Shown: piece after piece, positions 22,382 through 32,649 of the stretch | Layout: the number at the start of each line of letters is the position of its first letter | Position numbering within the stretch: position 1 is the stretch's first letter | Translations under genes and position numbers: made by a program | Assembly: GCF_015762685.1 (NCBI RefSeq) | Contig: NZ_PEHF01000086.1 | Coordinates: forward strand, 1 to 64,000 | DNA: 64,000 bases | Direction of reading: 5' to 3' | Origin: Candidatus Symbiopectobacterium sp. 'North America' | GTDB lineage: Bacteria; Pseudomonadota; Gammaproteobacteria; Enterobacterales; Enterobacteriaceae | Notes under the pieces: model-generated | What the model saw: the letters and a program-made list of their open reading frames with translations, nothing else | The model's database searches: none | Told to the model about the DNA's origin: nothing

Positions 22382-23752
22382 TTACAGACGCCCTTTGGCA
22401 TCGGCAATCGCCTGTGCGACCTGCTGTGGTGACACACCGCCTTTGGCCGCGCGTTTTTCCAAACAGGATTGCAGCGACAGGATGGGATACACTTCATCGC
22501 CAATGGTGGCACTGAATTTCTGCAAATCCGCCAGCGGCAATGCTTCCAGCGGCTTACCCTGCCGAATAGCTTCCACCACAGCTTCACCGACAATGTGGTG
22601 CGCTTCGCGGAACGGAACGCCTTTTGCCACCAGATAGTCTGCCTGTTCGGTCGCATTGGCGTAACCCTGCTGCGCCGCTTCCTGGCAGCGCGGACGACGG
22701 ACCTGAATGCCTTCCAACACCAGTGCCGCCATCATCAGACAGTCATGCCAAGTGTCGAGCGCGTCGAACAGACCTTCTTTGTCTTCCTGCATGTCCTTGT
22801 TGTACGCCAGCGGCAAGCCTTTGAGCGTCATCATCATGCCGGTCAGCGCGCCTTGTGCCCAACCCAATTTACCGCGGATCAGCTCCAACGCATCCGGGTT
22901 TTTCTTTTGCGGCATCAGGGAGGAGCTGGAGGTTACACGATCGGACAGCTCAACAAACCCGGATTCACCGCTGTTGAAGAAGATCAGATCTTCGGCAAAG
23001 CGTGACAGGTGCACCATGCCGATTGAGGCATTAGAGAGCAATTCCAGCACGTGATCGCGGTCTGACACCGTATCCAGACTGTTACGCGTGGCAGACGCAA
23101 AGCCGAGCCAGCCCGCCAGTTGCTCACGATCGATAGGATAGGCCGTCCCGGCCAACGCGCCGCAGCCCAATGGGCTGACATCAAGGCGTTTTAACGTATC
23201 TTCCAGGCGGCTTTCATCGCGTGCCAGCATTTCATGGTAAGCCAGACACCAATGGGCAAAGGTCACCGGTTGGGCGCGCTGCAAATGGGTGTAACCCGGC
23301 ATCACCGCATCCTGATTCACCTCAGCGGTAGCGACTAACGCGGCGCGCAGTTGGCGCACGGCCAGTTGCAGTTCGCTGATTTGCGCTTTGCACCAAAGTT
23401 TAAGATCGGTGGCGGCCTGATCGTTACGGCTGCGGCCAGTGTGGAGCTTTTTACCCAAATCGCCCACTTTGTCGATCAGCTTCTGCTCTACCCAACTATG
23501 AATATCTTCGGCGTCGCTGTGCAGAATCTGTTCCGGGTCGGCTTGCACCTCGGCCAGCAGCGCATTCAGCGCCTGCTCTAACTGCTGCTGTTCCTGTTCG
23601 CTGAGAACATTGACCGTCACCAGCGCTTTTGACCAGCCGATGGAGTCGACGATATCTTGCTCCGCCAGACGGTAATCAAACCGCAGCGAGTCATTAAATT
23701 GTTTGAACCGCTGATCTGCCGCCTGACTGAAACGACCGCCCCACAACGCCAT
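22382..23752 (-). CDS. argH: Argininosuccinate lyase, open frame but with suspicious substitutions
   Basis: The last step of arginine synthesis, cleaving argininosuccinate to arginine and fumarate. From the ATG at 23752 the protein has 456 residues (E. coli 457) and begins [13 protein letters not shown]; the frame is open 19 codons further but that part is not conserved. The frame is intact. However, the fumarate-lyase signature [11 protein letters not shown] reads [11 protein letters not shown] here, and GKCGRVQG reads GKLGWAQG. Both changes hit strongly conserved positions. Since argB and argC upstream are broken, argH is probably drifting without selection. It is the last gene of argC-argB-argH. 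Confidence 0.88.
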   Translation of the reverse strand: MALWGGRFSQAADQRFKQFNDSLRFDYRLAEQDIVDSIGWSKALVTVNVLSEQEQQQLEQALNALLAEVQADPEQILHSDAEDIHSWVEQKLIDKVGDLGKKLHTGRSRNDQAATDLKLWCKAQISELQLAVRQLRAALVATAEVNQDAVMPGYTHLQRAQPVTFAHWCLAYHEMLARDESRLEDTLKRLDVSPLGCGALAGTAYPIDREQLAGWLGFASATRNSLDTVSDRDHVLELLSNASIGMVHLSRFAEDLIFFNSGESGFVELSDRVTSSSSLMPQKKNPDALELIRGKLGWAQGALTGMMMTLKGLPLAYNKDMQEDKEGLFDALDTWHDCLMMAALVLEGIQVRRPRCQEAAQQGYANATEQADYLVAKGVPFREAHHIVGEAVVEAIRQGKPLEALPLADLQKFSATIGDEVYPILSLQSCLEKRAAKGGVSPQQVAQAIADAKGRL

Positions 23753-23861
23753 AACCGATACTCCCAAAATGTGCTTCAATGTCTTGTAACCATGCGGGCG
23801 GACCCGCATGCTCGCTTCCGTTACCTTTCGGCCAACGGAAATACCCTACAGATTAACAGAT

Positions 23862-24627
23862 TTACGCCAGAATCCGCGTGCCAATCGGCGTGCCGTAAAC
23901 AGCGCGGGCAGTTGATCGGCATGACGCCAACTGGCGATATCTACCGGGCGACCCAGCGCGCGAGCCGCATCCAGCGCTGCGTTGACTTTAACGATCATGC
24001 CGTCGGTAATAATCCCCTGCGCAATCAACTGCTCTGCTTTCTGCGCGGTCATTTCCGCAATACGTTGCCCCTTACCATCGAGGATACCGCTCACGTCCGA
24101 CAGCAGGATCAAATCGGCATCCAGCGTCTCTGCGAGCGCGGTTGCAGCCTGATCGGCGTTAACGTTCATCAAATCGCCTTGTTCGGTGATGCCGATGGAA
24201 CTGACGATTGGCAGATACCCGGCGCTCAGCAGCGCATTGGGCAGATCGGAGGAACCCGCCTGTGCTTTACCCACGTAGCCCAGGGATTCATCCAACTGCG
24301 TTACCGTGGTCATACCGCCAGACACAGACCCACCGCGTTGATGGCGTGTTTCTTCGCCCAAGTCAGTAGCGTTTTATTGGCCGAACCCGCCAGCGCACCG
24401 GTGATGATGTTGATCTGATCCGCCGGTGTCACGCGCAGCCCGTTTTTCTTCACTACGGGTAACGCCAGTTTTTTCATCAGGTCATCCACCAGGCAGCCGC
24501 CGCCGTGCACAATGACCAGCGGGCGCTGGTATTGCTCACGATAGGCAACCAGCGCCGTAAACAGACGCTCCAGCGCTTCTTCGCTGTCCAGTAACACACC
24601 GCCCAGTTTGATAATTAACGGATTCAT
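23862..24627 (-). pseudogene. argB: Acetylglutamate kinase, two frameshifts
   Basis: The second step of arginine synthesis (phosphorylation of N-acetylglutamate). The N-terminal part is excellent ([43 protein letters not shown]) until GLCL at about 24315, where a small deletion shifts the frame; the protein continues in another frame from [10 protein letters not shown]. Near the end, LPALF is followed by a second shift at about 23899 (AA reduced to A), turning the expected TPIGTRILA tail into unrelated residues to 23846. Undoing a 7-bp and a 1-bp loss gives 257 residues, against 258 in E. coli. Two independent lesions make a functional product very unlikely. Confidence 0.93.
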
Positions 24628-24650
24628 AGCTTTCGTGCCTCAGGATTATG

Positions 24651-25656
24651 TCAGAGCAAAGATTGGGTTTCAGGGAAACCAAAACGAATATTCAGGCACT
24701 GTACAGCTTGCGCCGCCGCGCCTTTAAGCAGGTTGTCTTCCGTGGCGACCACAATCAGGTGCTCATCCTGTACGGAGAAACCAATATCGCAAAACGGCAA
24801 ACCGACAACCGATTTTAACGCCGGAACCCCTTTATCGTAGAGGCGTACCAGCGGTTTGTCGTGATAGGCATTGTGGTAGGCTTCCGCCACATCCTGCGCG
24901 CTGACGCCCGGTTTCAGGCGGCAGGTAATGGTCGCCAGAATCCCACGCGCAAAATTCCCCAGATGCGACGTGAAGATAACCGGGATGCCCAGGTGGGTCG
25001 CAATTTCGGGTTGATGGCGGTGATTGAACACGCCATAAGGTTGCAAGCTCACCTCGCAGAAGCTGCTGGTGAGCGACGCTTTACGTCCGGCTCCGCTCAC
25101 ACCGCTGATCGCATTGATAACCGGCCACTGGTCGGTGTTGAGCAGTTGCGCATCCACCAGCGGTTTCAGTGCCAGCTGTAACGCCATGAGGTAACAACCA
25201 GGGACGGCAATCAGCTGCGCTTGCTTGACGCGCTCCGCCTGAAACTCGGCCAGGCCATACACCGCCTGCGCCAACCAGTCAGCGTGTTGATGCTCGAAAC
25301 CGTAGTAGCGGCGATAAAATTCAGCATCCTGCACGCGAAACGCACCGGAGAGATCGAACACCACGCAGCCTGCGGCCAGAAACACCGGCGCAAGATCGTG
25401 ACTCACTTTGTGAGTCGGTCGCCAGAAACACCACATCGATGCCTTTGGCGGCTTCGGCGGCATCCGTCAGCGCCTGTACCGGCAAATCGATGATGCCTTT
25501 CAGTTGAGGGTGCAGATCAGAAATGCGTTTGCCCGCATCAACGTTCTGCGCGGATACCGCAAGTGCGGTAAGGTTCATCTGAGGATGACGATTCAGATAG
25601 AGTGCAAGTTCAGCGCCAGTATAACCGCTTGCGCCAACAATCAACGTATTCAGCAT
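24651..25656 (-). pseudogene. argC: N-acetyl-gamma-glutamyl-phosphate reductase, frameshifted
   Basis: The third step of arginine synthesis, NADPH-dependent. The first frame gives [18 protein letters not shown] and is correct to VVFLAT at about 25420, then ends at 25321. The rest is read in another frame ([20 protein letters not shown]...) to 24651. A single inserted A explains it; removing it gives exactly 334 residues as in E. coli. The active-site motif PGCYPTA has become PGCYLMA and HLGNFPRGIL has become [10 protein letters not shown], so missense decay has followed. It is the promoter-proximal gene of argCBH, divergent from argE. Confidence 0.93.
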
Positions 25657-25807
25657 GGGATCTGCATACCTTCCACTAAAATAATGTTGTTAAAACAGGG
25701 TATCTACAAAACGCCAAACCCGCTAACGGTATTCGACCGGTGCAGGTGTAGACTATCAGGTAATGTCTCATCCAAGGGTTAGAAACAGTTTCCTTTCGCT
25801 ACACGTT

Positions 25808-25825
25808 ATTGTATTTTTATTCAAA
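25808..25825. promoter_or_regulatory. ARG box 1 (ArgR operator)
   Basis: The core TGTAT-TTTT-ATTCA at 25810-25823 differs by one base from the ArgR consensus TGAAT-N4-ATTCA. It is in the argC/argE divergent promoter region. Confidence 0.8.
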
Positions 25826-25828
25826 ATA

Positions 25829-25846
25829 AATGCATGAATATTGATA
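25829..25846. promoter_or_regulatory. ARG box 2 (ArgR operator)
   Basis: The core TGCAT-GAAT-ATTGA at 25831-25844 has two mismatches to the consensus and lies exactly 21 bp from box 1 (18-bp box plus 3-bp spacer), the spacing needed for one ArgR hexamer. The operator pair persists though argB and argC are dead. Confidence 0.75.
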
Positions 25847-25871
25847 CTATCCTAACATAAGGCTGTCAACA

Positions 25872-27020
25872 GTGAAGATGAATTTACCCCCATTTATTGA
25901 GCTGTATCGGGCGTTGATCGCGACTCCTTCCATCAGCGCTACCGATCAGGCGCTCGATCAGAGCAATGAAGCATTAATCAATCTGCTCGCCGGATGGTTT
26001 GCCGATTTGGGCTTTCACGTTGAGGTACAACCGGTGCCCGGAACACGGCATAAATTCAATCTGCTGGCGCGCATCGGCCAAGGTCAGGGGGGCTTGCTGC
26101 TGGCCGGGCATACCGATACGGTACCGTTTGATGATGGCCGTTGGACGCGCGATCCCTTTACCCTGACAGAGCACGATAACAAGCTTTACGGGCTGGGCAC
26201 TGCGGATATGAAAGGCTTCTTCGCCTTTATTCTGAATGCACTGCGCGACATCGATCCGGCAACGCTGAGCAAACCGATTTACGTGCTGGCGACTGCCGAT
26301 GAAGAGACCACCATGGCGGGCGCCAAATATTTCTCTGAATCTACGCAGATACGCCCGGACTGCGCCATCATTGGCGAACCAACCTCGTTGAAACCGATTC
26401 GCGCCCACAAAGGCCATATGTCAAATGCCGTGCGTATTCAGGGGCAATCCGGCCATTCGAGCGATCCTGCGCGCGGCGTAAACGCGATCGAACTGATGCA
26501 CGATGCCATCTCTCATTTGATGGTGTTGCGCAATACGCTGCAAACCCGTTATCACAACGCGGCGTTCCATATCCCCTATCCGACCATGAATTTCGGCCAT
26601 ATCCACGGTGGCGATGCGGCCAACCGCATCTGTGCCTTCTGTGAGCTGCATATGGATATCCGCCCGCTTCCAGGATTAACGCTGAACGATTTAAACGGTC
26701 TGGTGACGGAAGCGCTGGCACCGGTGAGCGAGCGTTGGCCGGGACGCGTGAGCGTCAGCGAACTGCATCCGCCGATCCCCGGCTATGAATGCCCAGTGGA
26801 TCACGCCTTGGTGGGTGTGATTGAGAAATTGCTGGGCGTGCCCACGGATGTGGTGAACTACTGCACCGAAGCGCCGTTTATCCAGACGCTGTGCCCGACG
26901 CTGGTGCTCGGCCCCGGTTCGATCGAACAAGCCCACCAGCCGGATGAATATCTCGACACCGCATTTATCGCCCCAACGCATAAGTTGATCACCCAGATGG
27001 TGCAACATTTCTGCCGGTAA
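25872..27020 (+). CDS. argE: Acetylornithine deacetylase
   Basis: A 382-residue M20-family metallohydrolase (E. coli 383) that removes acetate from N-acetylornithine. Metal-binding motifs are intact: [41 protein letters not shown] and the final [13 protein letters not shown]. The start is a GTG at 25872, giving [12 protein letters not shown], which aligns with E. coli MKNKLPPFIE; an ATG two codons later is possible. ArgE is the only apparently intact early arginine gene here. Deacetylase activity on other N-acetylated amino acids or peptides might keep it, or it may simply not yet have been hit. It is followed by ppc after 235 bases. Confidence 0.94.
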   Translation: MKMNLPPFIELYRALIATPSISATDQALDQSNEALINLLAGWFADLGFHVEVQPVPGTRHKFNLLARIGQGQGGLLLAGHTDTVPFDDGRWTRDPFTLTEHDNKLYGLGTADMKGFFAFILNALRDIDPATLSKPIYVLATADEETTMAGAKYFSESTQIRPDCAIIGEPTSLKPIRAHKGHMSNAVRIQGQSGHSSDPARGVNAIELMHDAISHLMVLRNTLQTRYHNAAFHIPYPTMNFGHIHGGDAANRICAFCELHMDIRPLPGLTLNDLNGLVTEALAPVSERWPGRVSVSELHPPIPGYECPVDHALVGVIEKLLGVPTDVVNYCTEAPFIQTLCPTLVLGPGSIEQAHQPDEYLDTAFIAPTHKLITQMVQHFCR

Positions 27021-27030
27021 ACGCGAAAGA

Positions 27031-27051
27031 AGGGGCGTAATAAGCGCCCCT
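27031..27051 (+). terminator. Hairpin after argE
   Basis: AGGGGCG (27031-27037) pairs with CGCCCCT (27045-27051) around a 7-base loop, 10 bases after the argE stop. The following bases are not a clear T-run. Confidence 0.5.
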
Positions 27052-27255
27052 AATCTGCGCACAGATGTAATTAAATTTCACCAATTGCCAATCCCACACG
27101 AAAGCAGGTACAACAACAGGGGGGTAAAACTGGCAGGGTGATAAAACAACCAATCGTCAATTGACGAATCCCGCCGGGCGTGGCTAGATGAAGGTAGCGT
27201 TTTGCATCTTTCTATGAAACAAACTTACAAAAAATAGAGATGGGCCAGGGTAAAT

Positions 27256-29835
27256 ATGAACGAACAATATTCCGCGATGCGAAGTAATGTGAGCATGCTG
27301 GGTAAACTTCTTGGTGACACCATCAGGGATGCATTAGGAGAGAGTATTCTTGATAAGGTCGAGACAATCCGTAAGCTGTCAAAATCGTCCCGCGCTGGCA
27401 ATGAAAAACACCGTCAGGAGCTGTTGAACACGCTACAAAATCTCTCCAATGAGGAGTTGCTCCCGGTCGCGCGCGCCTTCAGCCAGTTCCTTAATCTGAC
27501 CAACACCGCAGAGCAATATCACTCAATTTCGCCACACGGCGAAGCGGCCAGCAACCCGGAAATTTTATCTCAGGCGTTCGATCGTCTGAAAGCGCAGGCA
27601 CACTTAAGCGAACGCGATATTCGTGACGCCGTGGAGACGCTCTCCATTGAACTGGTGCTGACCGCTCACCCGACAGAAATTACCCGTCGCACACTGATTC
27701 ATAAGCTGGTTGAAGTAAACACCTGCCTGAAACAGCTCGATCACAACGATCTGGCAGACTATGAGCGCAACCAGATCATGCACAGTCTGCGTCAGTTGAT
27801 CTCCCAGTCGTGGCATACGGATGAGATCCGTAAGATCCGCCCAACCCCCGTAGACGAAGCCAAATGGGGCTTCGCCGTGGTGGAGAACAGCCTGTGGGAA
27901 GGGGTGCCCGCCTTCCTGCGCGAGCTAGATGAGCAACTGGAAAAATCCTTTGGTTTCCGCCTGCCAGTGGATTCTGTCCCCGTGCGCTTTACCTCCTAGA
28001 TGGGCGGCGACCGCGACGGCAACCCAAACGTGACCGCCAAAATCACCCGTCACGTCCTGCTGCTGAGCCGTTGGAAAGCCGCAGACCTGTTTTTACGCGA
28101 TATTCAGGTACTGGTGTCCGAGCTTTCCATGTCGGAATGCACACCGGAGCTGCGTGCGCAGCTTAACGTTACCCTGACTTACATTGAGGGCAGCCTGAAA
28201 GGTGAGCGCACGCTGCGTCCGCACGATCTGCTGGAACACAACGAGCAGCTGTGGGAACCGCTGCACGCGTGTTACCAATCGCTACATGCCTGTGGCATGG
28301 GCATTATCGCCGACGGCCAACTGCTCGATACCCTGCGCCGCGTGCACTGTTTCGGCGTGCCGTTGGTACGTATCGATGCGCGTCAGGAAAGCACGCGTCA
28401 CACCGAAGCGCTGGCGGAAATCACCCGCTACCTTGGGCTGGGCGACTACGAAAGCTGGTCTGAATCCGACAAGCAGGCGTTCCTGATTCGAGAATTAAGT
28501 TCCAAACGTCCGCTATTGCCCCGTCAGTGGGAACCGAGCGCAGAAACCAAAGAAGTGCTGGATACCTGCCAGGTGATCGCCGAAGCGCCGCAGGGCTCTA
28601 TCGCCGCTTACGTGATCTCCATGGCGCGCACGCCATCCGACGTGCTGGCCGTGCACCTGCTGTTAAAAGAAGCGGGTTGTCCCTTCGCCTTGCCAGTCGC
28701 TCCGCTGTTTGAAACGCTGGATGACCTGAACAACGCCGACGATGTGATGAAACAACTGTTGGGTATCGACTGGTATCGCGGTTTTATCCAAGGCAAGCAG
28801 GTGGTGATGATCGGCTATTCCGACTCCGCCAAAGATGCGGGCGTGATGGCGGCTTCCTGGGCGCAATACCGCGCGCAGGACGCACTGATCAAAACCTGCG
28901 AGAAAGCTGGCATTGCGCTTACGCTGTTCCACGGACGCGGCGGCTCCATCGGTCGCGGTGGCGCACCGGCTCACGCCGCCCTGCTGTCACAACCGCCGGG
29001 CCGCCAGAAAGGCGGCCTGCGCGTCACTGAACAGGGCGAAATGATCCGCTTCAAGTTCGGCTTACCGGAAGTGACCATCAGCAGTTTGTCGCTCTATACC
29101 GGTGCTATCCTTGAGGTCAACCTGCTGCCGCCGCCAGAACCGAAACCGGAATGGCACGACATCATGGATGAACTTTCTCGCGTATCTTGCGATATGTATC
29201 GCGGTTATGTGCTTGAAAATCAGGACCTTGCGCCTTACTTCTGCGCCTCAACGCTGGAACTGGAACTGGGTAAACTGCCGCTCGGCTCACGCCCGGCCAA
29301 ACACCGCCCGAACGGTGGTGTAGAAAGCCTGCGCGCCATTCCGTGGATTTTTGCCTGGACGCAAAACCGCCTGATGCTGCTAGCCTGGCTAGGCGCAGCT
29401 GCGGCGCTGCAAAAAATCGTGGAAAATGGTCAGCAGAAAGCGCTGGAAACCATGTGCCGCGACTGGCCGTTCTTCTCCACGCGTATCGGGATGCTGGAAA
29501 TGGTGTTCGCCAAAGCGGACCTGTGGCTGGAGGAATACTACGATCAGCGTCTGGTCGACGAAAAGCTGTGGCCGTTGGGCAAAGAGCTGCGCGACCAGTT
29601 GGCGGCAGATATCAACGTGGTGCTGCGGATTTCCAACGATGACCATCTGATGGCAGATTTGCCGTGGATTGCTGAGTCTATCGCGCTGCGTAACGTCTAT
29701 ACCGACCCGTTAAACGTGCTGCAAGCCGAGCTGTTACACCGTTCGCGTGAGCAGGAGAACCCCAGCCCGGAAGTGGAACTGGCGCTGATGGTGACCATTG
29801 CCGGCGTGGCAGCGGGTATGCGCAACACGGGCTAA
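27256..29835 (+). pseudogene. ppc: Phosphoenolpyruvate carboxylase, internal amber stop and in-frame deletion
   Basis: PEP carboxylase makes oxaloacetate from PEP and bicarbonate and replenishes the TCA cycle. The frame runs from 27256 with [20 protein letters not shown] to a TAG at 27997-27999, where the invariant tryptophan of [13 protein letters not shown] should be (TGG to TAG). It resumes in the same frame to 29835. A second lesion is a segment about 20 residues shorter than E. coli after [11 protein letters not shown] (about 28150-28170), where an EPYRYL-like stretch is missing. The catalytic [10 protein letters not shown] and [14 protein letters not shown] remain. The last glycine-threonine pair of an A-x-L-G-A-G-T stretch also reads AA. 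Together these argue for a pseudogene over read-through. Confidence 0.92.
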
Positions 29836-29895
29836 CCGCGACACCGCACTGTTCCCTCCTCGCACTGAGGCGGGATATCACCTTGCTTTACCTAC

Positions 29896-30681
29896 CTAGT
29901 CAACCAGATACTTACGCTGCAACTGGTAGCGCGCGTAATCATCCAGCCCATAGTCCGTCGCCAGCCAACGGTTTATAGAACCATAGCGTTCTTTGATGGT
30001 TCGCAGTGCGGTCGCCAGAAAGGCTTCCTGAACCGAGAGCACAAAGGAGAATTGCGACAGCGCTTTCTCATTCAGCGTATCGGCCAGCGATGTCAGCAGT
30101 TGCTCGCGAAAAGGCGCAAGGGTGATGTCCGTAACCAGATAATCTTCCATCACCGTCTTTTCATCCACCCCGAGCGCAAACAGCACCAGAGCGGAGCCGA
30201 TGCCGGTACGATCTTTGCCGACAGCACAGTGCTGCACCAGTGCCCCTTCTTCTGGTCTCTGCAACAGGGCAACCAATTGACGATAGGCGGGATTGTTGAA
30301 AGGCAAACGCCGATAGAGTTCCAGCATAAAGGCCTGTGAGTCAAACGCAGAGAGCTGATCTGAACCCAACGACTCCAGACTGGCCGTGACCTCGTGGCGA
30401 ATCGGGTTGGCGGGGCACGTGTGATAATGAGCGCCTTCCCACAGAATATCCGGCTTGGCCGTCACTTCATCCGGGTCGCGATAGTCAACCACGTGCGACA
30501 CGGGAACGCCAGCCAAATGCTCACAGTCGGCAGCACTCAGTTGATCCAACGAGCCCGCACGGAACAGTTTGCGCGGGCGAATACGTTGCCCATCTGCGGT
30601 ATACAATCCACCTAAATCACGGAAATTGATGCCGCCCTCTAACGCAACCAAAGAGGGATGGCGTGGTGCTGATGTTGTCAT
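29896..30681 (-). CDS. Tyrosine-protein phosphatase family protein
   Basis: 261 residues from the ATG at 30681, which has a perfect AAGGAG ribosome-binding site; the frame is open to 30921 inside udp but that extension is shadow sequence. The protein begins with GGINFRDLGGLYT and RKLFRAGSLDQL and has the phosphatase loop HCAVGKDRTG (Cys-x5-Arg, near residue 160). This matches the bacterial tyrosine phosphatase family related to Listeria LipA and Mycobacterium PtpB, which can act on phosphotyrosine and in some cases phosphoinositides. It starts 29 bases after udp ends on the same strand, so it is likely in the udp operon. The substrate is unknown. Confidence 0.85.
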   Translation of the reverse strand: MTTSAPRHPSLVALEGGINFRDLGGLYTADGQRIRPRKLFRAGSLDQLSAADCEHLAGVPVSHVVDYRDPDEVTAKPDILWEGAHYHTCPANPIRHEVTASLESLGSDQLSAFDSQAFMLELYRRLPFNNPAYRQLVALLQRPEEGALVQHCAVGKDRTGIGSALVLFALGVDEKTVMEDYLVTDITLAPFREQLLTSLADTLNEKALSQFSFVLSVQEAFLATALRTIKERYGSINRWLATDYGLDDYARYQLQRKYLVD

Positions 30682-30710
30682 ACAACTCCTTGCAATACGT
30701 GGCGAAAAAC

Positions 30711-31478
30711 TCAGGCACTCAATAACCGGCGTGCTGCATCCAGCACCACCGTAACGGCAGCGGTTTCCGCCAGCTTCATCGTCGCAACATCCGGCGTTTC
30801 CTGCTGGGTGCGGTTGACTATGACGCCTGCGACCATGCCCGCCCGCAAACCCTGACTGGAACACATGGTGAGCAGCGTGGCCGACTCCATTTCGTAATTC
30901 AACACGCCCATGCTTTGCCACTCTTGCATCGAGCCTTGAAAACGCCGCACAACGCGCCCAGAGTAGGTATCGTAGCGCTCTTGCCCCGGATAAAACGTAT
31001 CCGAAGAGGCGGTTACGCCAATGTGCAGCGAGAAATCGGAGGCCTTCGCAGCATCAACCAGCGCGGCAGTGCACGCAAAATCGGCCACGGCCGGATACTC
31101 CAGCGGCGCAAAGTGCAAGCTGGCACCGTCCAAACGCACTGCCGCCGTCGTCACCAACACGTCACCCACATTCATATCAGGCTGGATCGCTCCGGTGGTG
31201 CCCACGCGCAGAAAGGTTCTGACGCCTAATTGCGCCAGTTCTTCCACAGCAATGGAGGTCGAGGGGCCGCCAATCCCCGTAGAGCAGATAACCACCGGTT
31301 GCCCTGCAAGCGTAGCACGCCAGGTGGTAAATTCACGGTGCGTGGCCAGAAACACAGGGTTATCCATCTCGCGCGCGATTTTTTCAACCCGCGCCGGATC
31401 GCCGGGCACAATGGCTAACGTCGCCCCTTGCAGCCCCTGTTTGGTTAACCCCAGGTGGAACACATCAGATTCAGACAT
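30711..31478 (-). CDS. udp: Uridine phosphorylase
   Basis: A 255-residue enzyme (E. coli 253) that splits uridine with phosphate to uracil and ribose-1-phosphate for pyrimidine salvage. The PNP/UDP family signature [18 protein letters not shown] (near residue 68) and the substrate-binding [16 protein letters not shown] stretch (here [13 protein letters not shown]) are conserved. It is divergent from dlhH, with a CRP-like site between them, and precedes the phosphatase gene. The reading frame is intact. Confidence 0.96.
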   Translation of the reverse strand: MSESDVFHLGLTKQGLQGATLAIVPGDPARVEKIAREMDNPVFLATHREFTTWRATLAGQPVVICSTGIGGPSTSIAVEELAQLGVRTFLRVGTTGAIQPDMNVGDVLVTTAAVRLDGASLHFAPLEYPAVADFACTAALVDAAKASDFSLHIGVTASSDTFYPGQERYDTYSGRVVRRFQGSMQEWQSMGVLNYEMESATLLTMCSSQGLRAGMVAGVIVNRTQQETPDVATMKLAETAAVTVVLDAARRLLSA

Positions 31479-31544
31479 ACTCGTCTCCTCATCATGGGCA
31501 AGATAGTACCGTTTATTATCCTAGCGCATCAGTACCCTAACAGC

Positions 31545-31560
31545 AGTGATATATCTCACT
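31545..31560. promoter_or_regulatory. Putative CRP site between udp and dlhH
   Basis: AGTGATATATCTCACT is a palindrome with GTGA-N6-TCAC, the CRP core. E. coli udp is controlled by CRP and CytR, so position and family knowledge agree. No CytR site was identified. Confidence 0.6.
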
Positions 31561-31651
31561 ACCAAAAGAAACCAATACAGTGGTATACACTTATAAATTG
31601 CGCGTTGTCACACCAATAATCCCTTTTATGCTCAAGAGGAGAGCAACCACC

Positions 31652-32479
31652 ATGAAAGTGGCCGAACCGCTGGAACTCCGACAAACCGATCGGGCGATGA
31701 CCCGTGCCGTTACGCCCTATGCTGGGTCAACTATCCTCACCGACAGCCAAGGGATTATCGCGGGTGAGACCACCATTCCGTCCCAAGGTGAGCAGCTTCC
31801 TGCCTAACTCGCCAAACCGGCATCAGGTGATGGGCCTTATCGCATCATTCTGGTGGTGCAGGAAATTTTTGGGGTGCATCAGCATATTCAGGATGTCTGC
31901 CGTCGGCTGGCGAAACAGGGTTATCTTGCCATCGCGCCAGAACTGTATTTCCGTCAGGGCGATCCACATCAGTATGATGATATTCCGACGTTGCTGAGCG
32001 AATTGGTCAGTAAAGTGCCGGATGCACAGGTGCTATTGGATCTCGATCGCGCGACCAACTGGGCCGTGCGACAAGGCGGCGATGCCAACAAAATAGGCAT
32101 TACCGGCTTCTGTTGGGGTGGGCGAATCAGTTGGCTGTATGCGGCGCACAATCCGCAGTTGAAAGCCGCGGTTGCCTGGTATGGTAAATTTTCCGGTAAC
32201 AAAACCCTGATCACGCCGAAAAACCCGGTTGATATCGCCGCCGATCTCAGTGCACCCGTGCTCGGTTTGTACGGTGCAGAAGATGGCAGTATCCCGCTCG
32301 ATCAGGTAGAGCTGATGCGACAGGTGCTACGCGCCGCCAACGCCACGGCGGAGATTGTGGTGTATCCCGAGGCGGGACACGCTTTCCATGCGGATTATCG
32401 CCCCAGCTACCATCAAGCGTCTGCTCAGGATGGCTGGCAGCGTATGCTGGCGTGGTTTGCGCAATACGGAGTGAAATAA
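31652..32479 (+). pseudogene. dlhH: Dienelactone hydrolase family protein, internal ochre stop
   Basis: An alpha/beta hydrolase called YsgA or DlhH in E. coli, adjacent to udp there too. The ATG at 31652 follows AGGAGAG. The frame reads to LPA, then TAA at 31805-31807 where relatives have tyrosine (LPAYxALPA; TAC to TAA), and continues in the same frame without further break to 32479. The catalytic motif GFCWGGRI with its cysteine nucleophile and the GHAFHADYRPS histidine are intact. A reinitiation at GTG 31853 would lack the first strand of the fold. With only one lesion, this is one of the youngest pseudogenes in the window. Confidence 0.87.
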
Positions 32480-32512
32480 GCAGAAAAAACGCAGGGAAGA
32501 ATTCCCCACCAC

Positions 32513-32525
32513 CGTCATTCCCGCC
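32513..32525. repeat. Partial copy of the palindromic intergenic repeat
   Basis: CGTCATTCCCGCC repeats the first 12 bases of the element at 32532. It looks like a truncated or nested copy. Confidence 0.55.
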
Positions 32526-32531
32526 CACTTC

Positions 32532-32615
32532 CGTCATTCCCGCGAAAGCGGGAATCTCTGGCAAGCAGCACGTGTTTTTTCTGCCAAAGATCCCCGGCTT
32601 TCGCCGAGGATGACG
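32532..32615. repeat. Palindromic intergenic repeat (BIME/MITE-like), 84 bp
   Basis: The left arm starts CGTCATTCCCGCGAAAGCGG (32532-32557) and folds on itself. The right arm 32588-32615 ends CTTTCGCCGAGGATGACG and is an imperfect inverted copy of the left arm. About 30 bases lie between, with a T6 run. The CGTCATTCCCGC motif is a widespread family of enterobacterial and other proteobacterial intergenic palindromes. It sits between the convergent dlhH and metE remnants and may act as a bidirectional terminator. Confidence 0.7.
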
Positions 32616-32649
32616 AGGGGTAAAGAAGCATCCCTGCAAACGATTGAAG

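Noticed and set aside
27997..27999. Programmed read-through or suppressed amber codon in ppc
   Set aside because: It is a single G-to-A change from the invariant Trp codon, and the gene also has an internal deletion of about 20 codons, so a pseudogene is simpler.
29836..29895. Terminator between ppc and the phosphatase gene
   Set aside because: CCTC/GAGG pairing is only four to five bases without a T-run.
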